A DNA stretch of 64,000 bases from Nitrososphaerota archaeon (GCA_016215465.1 JACRJT010000046.1:1-64000); one strand, 5' to 3'. Counted from the stretch's first letter, positions 27,020-34,831 are shown. Notes: generated by a model not told the origin, from the letters alone. Numbers and translations are program-made.

Positions 27020-28282
27020 CTATATGGCACTTGATCCGAGGTATTTTTGCAAAGCCTTTGGAATACCAATGTGTCCGTCCTTTGTCTGAAAGTTCTCCAT
27101 GATTGCAACAAGTGTCCTTGTGGTTGCAACAAGTGTGCTGTTTAGGGAATGCATGTATTGCGTCTGCTCGTTTGTTTTGTCACGGAATCTTATTTTGAGT
27201 CTGCGCGTCTGAAAGTCAAGGCAGTTTGAGCAGGACACTATTTCCCGGTACGCGTTCTGGCCTGCCATCCACGCCTCAATGTCATATGTCTTTGCGGAAA
27301 TCTTTCCCATATCTCCACTTGATAGAAGCATCACACGGTATGGGATTTCCAGCTTTTGGTAAAATTCCTCTGCCACTGCAAGCATTCTTTCGTGCTCCTT
27401 CCATGATTCCTCCGGCCTTGCAAACACATACTGTTCAATTTTTTCAAACTGGTGTACTCGAAATATTCCCTTTTGGTCCCGTCCGTGCGCACCTGCCTCT
27501 TTTCTAAAGCATGGGCTGACACCCGCATATCTTATTGGCAAGTCCTTTCCTTCCAAAATTTCGTCAGAGTGCATAGATGCAATGGAGTGTTCCGATGTTC
27601 CGATCAGAAATAAATCCTCGTCCTGTATTTTGTAAATGACATCCTGAAAATCCTGCGCAATTATTGCACCTTCCATCGATTTTTGGTTTATCATGTATGG
27701 GGGCTGGACTAGAACGTATTGCTTTTGCTCCAGGTAGTCAAGTGCAAAGTGGATCAATGCCTGGTTCAGTCTGACCAGTCCGTTTTTCAAATAATAAAAT
27801 CTTGCACCTGCAGTTTTTGCAGCGCGCTCCAAATCCACCAGATCCAGATTCTGCGATATGTCGATGTGGTCCTTGACTGAAAAGTCAAACTGGGGGATTG
27901 CTCCGAACTTTCTAATCTCCAAGTTTGCAGTCTCGTCTTGGCCAATTGGGACTGACTCGTGAATGAAATTTGGAATTGTGAGTATTAGTTTCTCGTAATC
28001 AGAGTCTGTTTTTTTCTGCTCTTCCTCCAGTGTTATAAGTTCCTGGGAGGCCTGCTGCATCTGCGCAATTGCAGAGCTTGCATCTTGTCCTGATTTCTTC
28101 TTTTGAGCAATTTCGACAGATACTGTGTTTTTCTTTTTTCTCAACTCGTCTGTTTTTATTATCAGTTCCCTTCTCTTGGCATCAAGCGATATCAAAGAAT
28201 CCAAGTCAAAGTCAGAGTTCCGGTCCTTGAGCATCTTTCGGATTAGCTCTGGTTTTTCTTTGATTATCTTTGGGTCAAGCAT
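27020..28282 (-). CDS. serS: Seryl-tRNA synthetase
   Basis: The 420-residue enzyme is a class II synthetase of the common (bacterial-like) type. Residues 1-100 are a helical coiled-coil arm that binds the long variable arm of tRNA-Ser. Motif 2 appears around CFRKEAGAHGRDQKGIFRVHQF and motif 3 around NSTLVATTRTLVAIMEN. It charges serine in the cytoplasm. The stop of pcc1 shares one base with the serS start, indicating an operon S15-recJ-pcc1-serS. Length and motifs are normal. Confidence 0.97.
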   Translation of the reverse strand: MLDPKIIKEKPELIRKMLKDRNSDFDLDSLISLDAKRRELIIKTDELRKKKNTVSVEIAQKKKSGQDASSAIAQMQQASQELITLEEEQKKTDSDYEKLILTIPNFIHESVPIGQDETANLEIRKFGAIPQFDFSVKDHIDISQNLDLVDLERAAKTAGARFYYLKNGLVRLNQALIHFALDYLEQKQYVLVQPPYMINQKSMEGAIIAQDFQDVIYKIQDEDLFLIGTSEHSIASMHSDEILEGKDLPIRYAGVSPCFRKEAGAHGRDQKGIFRVHQFEKIEQYVFARPEESWKEHERMLAVAEEFYQKLEIPYRVMLLSSGDMGKISAKTYDIEAWMAGQNAYREIVSCSNCLDFQTRRLKIRFRDKTNEQTQYMHSLNSTLVATTRTLVAIMENFQTKDGHIGIPKALQKYLGSSAI

Positions 28283-28524
28283 TATTCCATCACCTTTAGG
28301 GCCATCTGCACGTGTGACAAGACCTCATCGATTGTGGGGATTAGTTTTTTCATGCTGCCTGTACTCTGAAAATTAAAGACTAGCGCATTATCAATATTCT
28401 CTATTTCAAATGACAACCCCTCTGGAAAATCCACGTTGTCTGGCTCAAGCGCGCTTTGCACCGCCTTTGCCTTTTTCTCAGAAATATTGTTAATTGCTAT
28501 TTGAACTCTGCACGTGAGCGACAT
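28282..28524 (-). CDS. pcc1: KEOPS complex subunit Pcc1
   Basis: Small protein of 80 residues, from ATG 28524, encoding the dimerization subunit of KEOPS, which makes N6-threonylcarbamoyladenosine at position 37 of tRNAs. The beta-alpha pattern SLTCRVQIAINNIS... LSFEIENIDNALVFNF and the C-terminal helix SMKKLIPTIDEVLSHVQMALKV match Pcc1. The longer open frame to 28551 is less likely because it would extend further into recJ. The first 35 bp overlap the end of the recJ-like gene, and the stop touches serS. Kae1, Bud32 and Cgi121 genes are not in the window. Confidence 0.85.
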   Translation of the reverse strand: MSLTCRVQIAINNISEKKAKAVQSALEPDNVDFPEGLSFEIENIDNALVFNFQSTGSMKKLIPTIDEVLSHVQMALKVME

Positions 28525-29908
28525 TGTCTTCAAGGTAATCCAAAAAGCCATCCAATTTGTCTTTAGTTATTTTTGCTCCCGCGGCAGCGTCATGTCCGCC
28601 TCCGACACCATCAAATTTTTCAGCACCCTTCCTCATCAGTATGCTCAAATTCACGTCGGACTTGCATCCCATTGACTTTCTTGAGGAAAATTTGATTGTA
28701 TTTTCCTCGCCATTTGTCCTCAAAATTATTATCTTTCCTGCGTTCTTTGGGGAGCCTGCAAGAAGCGATGAAATCGTCCCACTCATCGTCTCTGGAACCA
28801 CGCCCTCACCGTTTACCATCAGGCAGCTAACCGAGTCACTCATTCTCCAGCGCTCGTTTGATAAAATGTTCATGTAGTCTCGGATCATTTTTCTATATTC
28901 TCCTAGGATGTTTTCTCCAGCTTGTAACATCTTGTTTCTGTCGCCCATGCAGATTGCGATTCCAACTCCTGCCCTGTTTATCCTTCCACAGGAATTTAGC
29001 ATGGTTGAAAACTCGCGAGCATCGCGCAAAAAACTGCGCCTGTCCTCGCTTGGAAACGTGTAGGTGTATCCGATTAATTCTTCCATTATCTGCGTTGCAT
29101 TTTGGCTACTAACAAATTTTGTAATTGCCTCGATTAGTGTTCGTTTTTCATCGTCTGTAAGATCTGATGGGGTTCTCCACCTTCCCCCGTCCTTGAGGTT
29201 TATCCCAGATGTTCTCAATAATGAAAAGCAGGCGTCCCTGTTCCACGTCAACCCTTCAATGAATGGTTGTGATGTGAATGCCAGAGAATCTGCAATTGGT
29301 CTAGTCTCTCTTCCAACTAATAATAAATCCAAATCAATTTTGAGGTGGCCTGCGTTTTTTGCCTCCTCTGCAATTTCTGAATTCATTCCGGTAAACGACT
29401 TTCTTTCCCCCTGGTCTTGTCTGTCACCTAGTGCAGATACGACTGCAATTGCAGCAAGGCTTGAGTTTCTTCTGTCTAGTGATTTTGCAGCCAGATATGC
29501 CATGCCGCCTGCGCAAATTTCATTGCCCCCGTTCATTCCAAACTTCCAGGCATTTATGACGCGCTCGTTTTCGTGCTCTTCTTGCGGGATTTCGTGGTGA
29601 TCCAAAACAACCCAGTTTTCGCCAAACGCCTCGTCAAACTGCTTTGCAAACCCTCCGCCAAGATCCGTTACGACGTGAAAGTCGCGAGAATCTTGCTGCA
29701 TGTTTTTGATTACTGCATTATTCATCTCCTTGACTGTCCTTACTGTAACCTTGGCACCTGCATGTATGAGTGCCTTTGTGATTATGCTTCCCGATGTCAG
29801 GCCGTCACAATCAATATGCGTGGTAACTATGATGTCTTTTCCAGATTTTATGCAGTTTGAAATTTTGTCGTTAAAATTTGATAAAGAATCGCTAAAATTT
29901 TTTCCCAT
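28490..29908 (-). CDS. DHH-family phosphoesterase, archaeal RecJ-like (GAN-type)
   Basis: The 472-residue protein has the DHH superfamily motifs: THIDCDGLTSGS near residue 28, VVTDLGGG, and VVLDHHEIP (the DHH motif). The DHHA1-type C-terminal domain includes GVGGGHDAAAGAKI. Archaeal homologues are 5'-3' exonucleases that bind GINS in the replisome (GAN) or relatives of Cdc45. It starts at 29908, sharing one base with the S15 stop. The rps15-recJ linkage is conserved across archaea. Catalytic motifs are intact, so exonuclease activity is expected. Confidence 0.87.
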   Translation of the reverse strand: MGKNFSDSLSNFNDKISNCIKSGKDIIVTTHIDCDGLTSGSIITKALIHAGAKVTVRTVKEMNNAVIKNMQQDSRDFHVVTDLGGGFAKQFDEAFGENWVVLDHHEIPQEEHENERVINAWKFGMNGGNEICAGGMAYLAAKSLDRRNSSLAAIAVVSALGDRQDQGERKSFTGMNSEIAEEAKNAGHLKIDLDLLLVGRETRPIADSLAFTSQPFIEGLTWNRDACFSLLRTSGINLKDGGRWRTPSDLTDDEKRTLIEAITKFVSSQNATQIMEELIGYTYTFPSEDRRSFLRDAREFSTMLNSCGRINRAGVGIAICMGDRNKMLQAGENILGEYRKMIRDYMNILSNERWRMSDSVSCLMVNGEGVVPETMSGTISSLLAGSPKNAGKIIILRTNGEENTIKFSSRKSMGCKSDVNLSILMRKGAEKFDGVGGGHDAAAGAKITKDKLDGFLDYLEDNVAHVQSSNSN

Positions 29909-30357
29909 TATTCTAGTTGGGCTACTACTGACTTATATTTCCAGTTTTCAGGAAGCACTCCAATTCTTTTGTAGTATGTTGAAATTCGGTGCACCTTTGC
30001 TTCTACAAGTTCAAGCGATCTGACGTTTCTTTTGTCAGAGTTGTGTGTTTTGAGGTGCTTTTGCAATCCAACTGCTTTTCTTACAATGTTGTTTAGGTCC
30101 TCTGGAATTTCCGGCGTTACTCCACCATCTTCAAGAATCTTTTTGATCGATTTTTTGACAATTGGTTTTACAAGCGGAACTGCGTGCTGATCTCGCATCT
30201 TGATTCCTATCTGACTCATTGGGACTCCGTCCTTGCCGTACTTTACAACAAGATCTTCGACTTCCTTTTGGCTCATTGACAACCAAGAAGGTGTTCTTTG
30301 TGTGATCGGTCTTGTTGAATGTGACTGACCATGTCTGTGAGTGTGAACTCGTCCCAT
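29908..30357 (-). CDS. rps15: 30S ribosomal protein S15 (uS15)
   Basis: From ATG 30357 the protein is 149 residues. The N-terminus GRVHTHRHGQSHSTRP is the archaeal/eukaryotic S13e-type extension, and KVHRISTYYKRIGVLPENWKY is the conserved C-terminal S15 signature. It binds 16S rRNA helix 22 early in assembly. The longer open frame to 30408 would begin in the promoter. It heads the operon with recJ, pcc1 and serS. Identity is clear. Confidence 0.95.
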   Translation of the reverse strand: MGRVHTHRHGQSHSTRPITQRTPSWLSMSQKEVEDLVVKYGKDGVPMSQIGIKMRDQHAVPLVKPIVKKSIKKILEDGGVTPEIPEDLNNIVRKAVGLQKHLKTHNSDKRNVRSLELVEAKVHRISTYYKRIGVLPENWKYKSVVAQLE

Positions 30358-30468
30358 GAAAGGTGGTCGCTTTATAACAAACATAAACGTTACCACAAAA
30401 ATTATCAAAAGTGAGTATTAGAAAAAAGTTAAATAGAAACCTTGGTTTTCACACAACAGGTAAACACT

Positions 30469-30798
30469 ATGAATAAAGCACTATTAGGCGCATCAATACT
30501 TGCCATTGCTGCCATCTCTGTCGGTATGATGACAGAACAAGCATTTGCCCAATACATGGGCACTGTTGGTGAGGGCGGCAAAACAGGCAAGAACACCTTG
30601 GAAGAGACACTGAAACTTGCAAAAGATAGAGTGGATTGGGCCAAAGCAAACCCTTCAACAGGTTCAGGTACCCCATATCTTGCAGCAGACGGTGTCTTGG
30701 GAGCTTCAGCAATTTCCGCAGCAGTCTTTGGAGGAATCGCAGCAGCGTTCTTTATCAGAGGAAGAAGCGGTAGATATGCAGCTCAAGGCCGAGGGTAA
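30469..30798 (+). CDS. Small exported/membrane protein, candidate AmoY or AmoZ
   Basis: The 109-residue product starts at ATG 30469 with a signal peptide (MNKALLGASILAIAAISVGM ... EQAFA), has a short extracytoplasmic stretch (GTVGEGGKTGKNTLEETLK...) and one C-terminal membrane helix (about 78-98) before a basic tail RGRSGRYAAQGRG. Archaeal AMO is known to contain two extra small subunits, AmoY and AmoZ, whose genes are linked to amo in streamlined genomes. Size, topology and position next to a second small membrane protein and amoB/amoC fit that, but I cannot say which of the two this one is. A CCTCTCTTTTC sequence follows the stop. Confidence 0.65.
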   Translation: MNKALLGASILAIAAISVGMMTEQAFAQYMGTVGEGGKTGKNTLEETLKLAKDRVDWAKANPSTGSGTPYLAADGVLGASAISAAVFGGIAAAFFIRGRSGRYAAQGRG

Positions 30799-30807
30799 AC
30801 CAACAAC

Positions 30808-30830
30808 CTCTCTTTTCTATTTTATTAAAT
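30808..30830 (+). terminator. Pyrimidine-rich terminator after candidate AmoY/Z gene
   Basis: CCTCTCTTTTC at 30808-30818, continuing into a T-rich stretch, starts 10 bp after the stop of the upstream gene. The same CTCTCTTTT sequence follows three other amo-locus genes. Oligo-T tracts are the known archaeal intrinsic termination signal. No strong hairpin precedes it. Confidence 0.55.
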
Positions 30831-30877
30831 TTCTAAGGATAAGCGATCTTGTAAAATTTTTGATTATCAGAGAAATG

Positions 30878-30885
30878 TATATATC
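30878..30885 (+). promoter_or_regulatory. TATA box for the 90-aa membrane protein gene
   Basis: TATATATC at 30878-30885 is centred about 28 nt upstream of ATG 30910, the expected distance for a leaderless archaeal transcript. There is no room for a conventional ribosome binding site after the predicted start. Confidence 0.6.
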
Positions 30886-30909
30886 GCACGTATTGGGTTG
30901 AGTAATTCG

Positions 30910-31179
30910 ATGACTCCATTACTCGGTACAGTGTTTAGTGTTCTGTCTACCGTATTTGGACAATTAGGACCAGGTTATGATCCATTGTTCTATGATGTCA
31001 TGGTCTACATCTTTGGCACAATCATGTTTGCTGTGTTCCTTCTAGGAATCATATCATACTGGTTGCGTGTCCATGGTTGGTCGTACAAAGACAACCGTGA
31101 AAGATGGGTTGACGAGTTAGACAGACACTTTGAAAGAGAAGGTATCGGTTTGATACCAGATAACGGAAAATACTGGTAA
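30910..31179 (+). CDS. Single-pass membrane protein, candidate AmoY or AmoZ
   Basis: The 89-residue product from ATG 30910 has one clear membrane helix (about residues 26-50, VMVYIFGTIMFAVFLLGIIS) flanked by short soluble ends. The C-terminal cytoplasmic part (YWLRVHGWSYKDNRERWVDELD) is highly charged. A TTG four codons upstream is also open, but the TATA box is placed for the ATG. With the preceding small gene it forms the best candidate pair for AmoY and AmoZ, known to co-purify with archaeal AMO. Assignment rests on size, topology and linkage only. It is followed by the ACTCTCTTTTTT terminator-like tract. Confidence 0.65.
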   Translation: MTPLLGTVFSVLSTVFGQLGPGYDPLFYDVMVYIFGTIMFAVFLLGIISYWLRVHGWSYKDNRERWVDELDRHFEREGIGLIPDNGKYW

Positions 31180-31180
31180 A

Positions 31181-31204
31181 ACTCTCTTTTTTCATTCTTT
31201 TTAC
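31181..31204 (+). terminator. T-rich terminator after the 89-aa membrane protein gene
   Basis: ACTCTCTTTTTT begins directly after the stop at 31179 and continues T-rich to about 31204. It is the same CTCTCTTTT class of signal as after the other amo-locus genes. Confidence 0.55.
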
Positions 31205-31255
31205 TTATCTAGCGTATTTACGGCATTTGGTTCCTAGATGTCTGCGGACTTTGTA

Positions 31256-31792
31256 TTATTTTGGTGGTGCAAAGTCATGTTCTGCCGTCTTGTCATACGT
31301 TTTTGTGAAGAATTCCGCACGATAATGATAACCGTCTATGATTGGCGTATGGGTATAGTCTTTGGACTCATTACCGTTTACATAAATTTTAGACTTGGAT
31401 TGATCCATGTCTCGTATGGGGAATCCATTATCATGGAAAGTTGTCCATGTCCATAGGAAATGACCTATCTCAAAAGGAAATTCTTCCTTCCATTCAGCAT
31501 GAATGACTCCATCGTTAGTCAAAGTATGCAATGCGTGTCTGCAATTCTCGTTATTTCCAATGTTTGCAGGAATTTCGATCTTTTCCTTATCTACGTATAA
31601 TTCTAAAGTGGCAGTAATCTTGTGATTTGTTTCGATATTGTTAATGCATACTCTGAGAGGATCGTCCATGTGAAACCATTGCTGGACAAAAGTGCTTGCA
31701 ACCCCAACTGATATTCCTATAGCTGCAGTTAGTGCTAAAAACTTAAGCGTTTTTTTCCTTTTTGCAGGATCGCCCATCCCAGGCCAAATCAT
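31256..31792 (-). CDS. Membrane-anchored protein next to amoB, unknown function
   Basis: The 178-residue protein has one N-terminal membrane helix (about residues 17-36, LKFLALTAAIGISVGVASTF) and an extracytoplasmic domain with VCINNIETNHKITATLELYVD and two Cys (VCI and NCRHAL) that may form a disulfide. The domain ends in a His-containing region (IDGYHYRAEFF, AEHDFAPP). It lies downstream of amoB on the same strand with 120 bp between. I do not recognise the family. Its position within the amo locus and the extracytoplasmic His residues make a role in AMO assembly or copper handling conceivable, but nothing in the sequence proves it. Confidence 0.6.
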   Translation of the reverse strand: MIWPGMGDPAKRKKTLKFLALTAAIGISVGVASTFVQQWFHMDDPLRVCINNIETNHKITATLELYVDKEKIEIPANIGNNENCRHALHTLTNDGVIHAEWKEEFPFEIGHFLWTWTTFHDNGFPIRDMDQSKSKIYVNGNESKDYTHTPIIDGYHYRAEFFTKTYDKTAEHDFAPPK

Positions 31793-31912
31793 GCCTGAAT
31801 GATTCCTAGATTACATAAAGTCGTTTCTAAATCATTTTCCGCCTTTTCATTATTTGCAAAATACATGCCTGTGTTTGATTATAATAAAATGAAAAGAGAG
31901 GGGTTTGTTGGT

Positions 31913-32479
31913 TTAGATTACTTGCCAGGGGCGAGTTGCGAATGTTATGACGTAGCCAACTCCAATGATGATTGATTGATACATGATGTTTGTGTATGGA
32001 ATTGGTTTCAATATTGGTTCGCCAGTAACTACTACTGTTTGTCCTGGGCCTAATCCTGGTCCAACTGAAGCAACGTTAAGTTGTGTGTGTACGTGATATA
32101 CCCCTGGTTCTAATGCCTTTGCCCTGATCTCGTATGGGATTACGGCATTACCTGGTATCTGAAAGACGTTTCCTGGTGGGCTTCTTGCTAGAATTTCCCA
32201 TCTGTTACCTGCGTTGGTTGACTCTGTGAATATAGAGTTCCAACCTCTTAGGTCCCTTTCAACAAGACTTACGAACTTGCCACTCATGACTAGCTCTTCA
32301 CCTGTTTGCAGTGATTGTCTGTTGAATGTCTCATCTTCAATTTTCACGAAACGACTTTGCAACTGTGCTTGTACACCGTGCGCTTCTGCAGATTGAACCA
32401 TGTGGGCCAAGTTTGGACCAAATGTGCCAAGTGCTAAGACCGCAGCGAGTGCCACTACGAATATTTTTTTGTCGACCAT
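31913..32479 (-). CDS. amoB: Ammonia monooxygenase subunit B
   Basis: The 188-residue subunit, from ATG 32479, is the extracytoplasmic cupredoxin-like subunit of archaeal AMO. A signal peptide (about 1-33, ending QSAEA) precedes mature-end His34. His34 and the HVH pair His129/His131 correspond to the copper-site B ligands of the related particulate methane monooxygenase. One C-terminal membrane helix (about 165-185) follows. It is shorter than bacterial AmoB because the second cupredoxin domain is absent, as known for archaea. The upstream frame to 32503 is not supported. It is divergent from amoC, sharing a 281-bp promoter region. Confidence 0.97.
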   Translation of the reverse strand: MVDKKIFVVALAAVLALGTFGPNLAHMVQSAEAHGVQAQLQSRFVKIEDETFNRQSLQTGEELVMSGKFVSLVERDLRGWNSIFTESTNAGNRWEILARSPPGNVFQIPGNAVIPYEIRAKALEPGVYHVHTQLNVASVGPGLGPGQTVVVTGEPILKPIPYTNIMYQSIIIGVGYVITFATRPWQVI

Positions 32480-32760
32480 AGTTATCCCGTTAATTACTGA
32501 CAAACTCTACAAGGAATGATATATGTTTTACCGTTGGACTCATAAGTGAAAATGATCCGCTGTGGTTTGGATTGTGATCTATTAGTTCAACACTGATGTT
32601 CAACATTGGAATGACTGGTTTTTAGTATAGGATAATTTGTAAGTATGTCTTATATATGACAAAATATTTTACCATTTGTGTGCATTTTATATAAAAAATA
32701 CAAGAAATTTCTGTAAAAATAAACTCATATTTTATATATCAAAAATACGCTTAGTGATTC
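32480..32760. promoter_or_regulatory. Divergent amoB/amoC promoter region
   Basis: The 281 bp between amoB and amoC hold both promoters. For amoC, TTTATATATC at 32731-32740 is centred about 26 nt upstream of its ATG at 32761, so the transcript is predicted to be leaderless. For amoB, an AAAACATATATCATTCC stretch (complement at 32511-32526) includes a TATA-like element about 40 nt upstream of ATG 32479. No gene is seen in between, and no clear operator palindrome. Confidence 0.65.
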
Positions 32761-33324
32761 ATGGCACAGATGCCGGCATTAATCCCAAAAGAAGTCGAGA
32801 TCCAGAGATTAAAGAAAATCTGGCTCATCGTAATCGCAATGGGATCTGTAGCAGCATCAGTGGAAGTTGATAACTTTGTAGATGGTTCTCTACATCAAAC
32901 CTCTATCAGAGATTCAGCATTTACTCCAGCACATTGGTGGTTGTATACTCACTTTGTTGCACTACCATTAGGTTGGGGATCAGCTGCAATCTATGACAGA
33001 AAGGTACCAGTTCTCAGAGGTCCAAACAACTCCATGAACACCGGATTAAAGATGACCATTCTAGGTTACCTTGCAACCATGTTCACAATCGGAGTTAACG
33101 AAATGTGGCACTTCTGGTTTGTAGAGGAAATCTTCGCAGTTCCAAACCACTGGATGTTCAACATGGGTGTAGTAGTCGCCTTCATTGGCGCTCTAGCATA
33201 TGTCGTAAGAGTATACGCTAGACTAGTCGAACTAGGTGCAGAAACACCAGGTGAGAACCCATACGTTGCAGAAATGTACAAGATGGCCCTAGAAGGCAAA
33301 CTGTACAGCAGATCCATCCCATAA
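32761..33324 (+). CDS. amoC: Ammonia monooxygenase subunit C
   Basis: The 187-residue integral membrane subunit has about five helices and the archaeal AmoC pattern (PALIPKEVEIQRLKKIWLIV, FTPAHWWLYTHFVALPLGWG, GENPYVAEMYKMALEGKL). The copper-C-like region reads NEMWHFWFVEEIFAVPNHW. His117 and His130 have the 13-residue spacing of the methane monooxygenase copper-C His pair. The third ligand position (four before His117) is Asn113, not Asp, with Glu114 next to it. Expression is expected from the strong TATA box upstream. A stem-loop plus T run follows the stop. Confidence 0.97.
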   Translation: MAQMPALIPKEVEIQRLKKIWLIVIAMGSVAASVEVDNFVDGSLHQTSIRDSAFTPAHWWLYTHFVALPLGWGSAAIYDRKVPVLRGPNNSMNTGLKMTILGYLATMFTIGVNEMWHFWFVEEIFAVPNHWMFNMGVVVAFIGALAYVVRVYARLVELGAETPGENPYVAEMYKMALEGKLYSRSIP

Positions 33325-33352
33325 GCGTAAAATCGCTTTTTTCTTATTTTTC
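33324..33352 (+). terminator. Hairpin plus T-run terminator after amoC
   Basis: AGCG, a 6-nt loop TAAAAT, then CGCT forms a small stem directly at and after the amoC stop, followed by TTTTTTCTTATTTTTC. This is the clearest hairpin-plus-T terminator in the amo locus. amoX, 100 bp further on, has its own TATA box. Confidence 0.55.
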
Positions 33353-33395
33353 ATTATTAACCCTAAATGATCCCATGTGAAATTTTAGGAAAGAC

Positions 33396-33404
33396 TTAAA
33401 AGTA
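33396..33404 (+). promoter_or_regulatory. TATA-like box for amoX
   Basis: TTAAAAGTA at 33396-33404 lies 26 nt (centre) before ATG 33426. It suggests that amoX is transcribed from its own leaderless promoter and not only by read-through from amoC. Confidence 0.5.
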
Positions 33405-33425
33405 TTCTATCAATTAGTAACACAA

Positions 33426-33785
33426 ATGACTCTACCAAAAGGATTTGGTTCAGGTGGCAGTGGCTCGTCCAGTGCTGATGTAGAAAAGATGATTGGCAAA
33501 CGTGTTGAAAACATGACCGGCATAATCACAATTTCGTACATTGCAGCTTGGCTTGCAACCTTTGGTGGTACAGCCGCAGGATACTTCTATTATCCATGGG
33601 CTTATCCAACAAACAGTGGTCACTATGCCTTTATCATCCTAACAATAATCGAAAGCATTGGATACCTCTTCTGCGTCAAAGTGATGGAAGAAGGTACCAA
33701 GAAAAACAGCAATGGCATAATAGCCGGTGTAATAGCTGGAGTTGCCGTAGGAACGATCTTAATCTCTCTGTTCGTAGGAACATAG
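33426..33785 (+). CDS. amoX: Ammonia monooxygenase-associated membrane protein AmoX
   Basis: The 119-residue protein has a Gly/Ser-rich start (KGFGSGGSGSSSADVEKM) and three predicted membrane segments (about 30-52, 62-83, 97-117, the last IIAGVIAGVAVGTILISLF). Its position between amoC and amoA and its size match archaeal AmoX (formerly orf38), a confirmed subunit of the archaeal AMO protomer. The middle segment holds the Cys in LFCVKVMEE. It is plus-strand like amoC and amoA, with about 100 bp before and 280 bp after it. Confidence 0.93.
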   Translation: MTLPKGFGSGGSGSSSADVEKMIGKRVENMTGIITISYIAAWLATFGGTAAGYFYYPWAYPTNSGHYAFIILTIIESIGYLFCVKVMEEGTKKNSNGIIAGVIAGVAVGTILISLFVGT

Positions 33786-34030
33786 GGAACAATCGTCTTT
33801 TTCTTATTTTTAATTATTAACGCTAGTCTTGCTTGACTAATTTGATGATGTGCTATTTTTTCATCGGTTCTTTGGAAAATACATGCAAAATTGCCATGAT
33901 TTTACCTAGTTTGACTAATTTTATAACAAAATAATGATTTTTAGATTTAGTTAACAAAGCATTTTGTTTTTCTTATTTTAATTATTGTTGCAATTGGTTT
34001 TTCAAATATCGATCTTCGTAATTGTCTAAA

Positions 34031-34040
34031 ATTTTATATA
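34031..34040 (+). promoter_or_regulatory. TATA box for amoA
   Basis: ATTTTATATA at 34031-34040 is centred about 27 nt before ATG 34064, an ideal archaeal TATA box for a leaderless amoA transcript. An upstream frame from 34022 lies across the box and is not used. Confidence 0.65.
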
Positions 34041-34063
34041 CCGACACACTATCTACAGGATCA

Positions 34064-34714
34064 ATGGTCTGGCTTAGACGATGTACACACTACTTATTCA
34101 TAGTAGTAGTTGCAGTAAACTCTACCCTGCTAACAATCAACGCAGGTGACTACATCTTCTATACTGACTGGGCTTGGACTTCGTTCACAGTGTTCTCTAT
34201 ATCACAAACATTGATGTTGGTGGTTGGAGCATGCTACTATCTTACATTCACTGGAGTTCCAGGAACAGCTACGTATTATGGGCTGATAATGACCGTCTAC
34301 ACTTGGGTAGCAAAAGGTGCATGGTTTGCACTCGGATACCCGTATGACTTCATTGTTACACCAATTTGGTTGCCATCGGCAATGTTGCTTGATTTGGCAT
34401 ACTGGGCAACAAAGAAGAACAAGCACTCACTGATTCTATTCGGCGGTGTATTGTGTGGAATGTCATTACCACTATTCAACATGGTCAATCTGATCACTGT
34501 TGCTGACCCACTAGAGACTGCATTCAAATATCCAAGACCAACGCTTCCCCCGTATATGACCCCGATAGAACCTGCGGTAGGCAAGTTCTATAACAGTCCA
34601 GTCGCATTGGGTGCAGGTGCAGGTGCTGTATTAGCAGTAACCTTTGCCGCATTAGGATGTAAACTGAACACGTGGACATACAGATGGATGGCAGCTTGGT
34701 CCAAGTGGGACTAA
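34064..34714 (+). CDS. amoA: Ammonia monooxygenase subunit A
   Basis: The 216-residue product starts MVWLRRCTHYLFIVVVAVNS as in all archaeal AmoA. It is an integral membrane protein with about six helices and oxidises ammonia to hydroxylamine together with AmoB and AmoC. Recognisable archaeal AmoA segments include NAGDYIFYTDWAWTSFTVFS, WVAKGAWFALGYPYDFIVT and the C-terminal TWTYRWMAAWSKW. It is the most widely used marker gene for ammonia-oxidizing archaea and identifies the organism type. An AACTCTCTTTTCC tract follows the stop. Confidence 0.98.
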   Translation: MVWLRRCTHYLFIVVVAVNSTLLTINAGDYIFYTDWAWTSFTVFSISQTLMLVVGACYYLTFTGVPGTATYYGLIMTVYTWVAKGAWFALGYPYDFIVTPIWLPSAMLLDLAYWATKKNKHSLILFGGVLCGMSLPLFNMVNLITVADPLETAFKYPRPTLPPYMTPIEPAVGKFYNSPVALGAGAGAVLAVTFAALGCKLNTWTYRWMAAWSKWD

Positions 34715-34719
34715 AACCC

Positions 34720-34746
34720 AACTCTCTTTTCCTTTATCTTGTTTTT
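34720..34746 (+). terminator. Pyrimidine-rich terminator after amoA
   Basis: AACTCTCTTTTCC and following T-rich sequence start 5 bp after the amoA stop. It belongs to the CTCTCTTTT group seen after four genes of the amo locus, and would end transcription before the methylase gene. Confidence 0.5.
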
Positions 34747-34831
34747 GAGTACAATCGCAAGATTTGATTAAAAAATATTGCACATATTGTGATCTTTTAT
34801 TGTCTTGCGAAAGGAAATCATATTCTGATAT

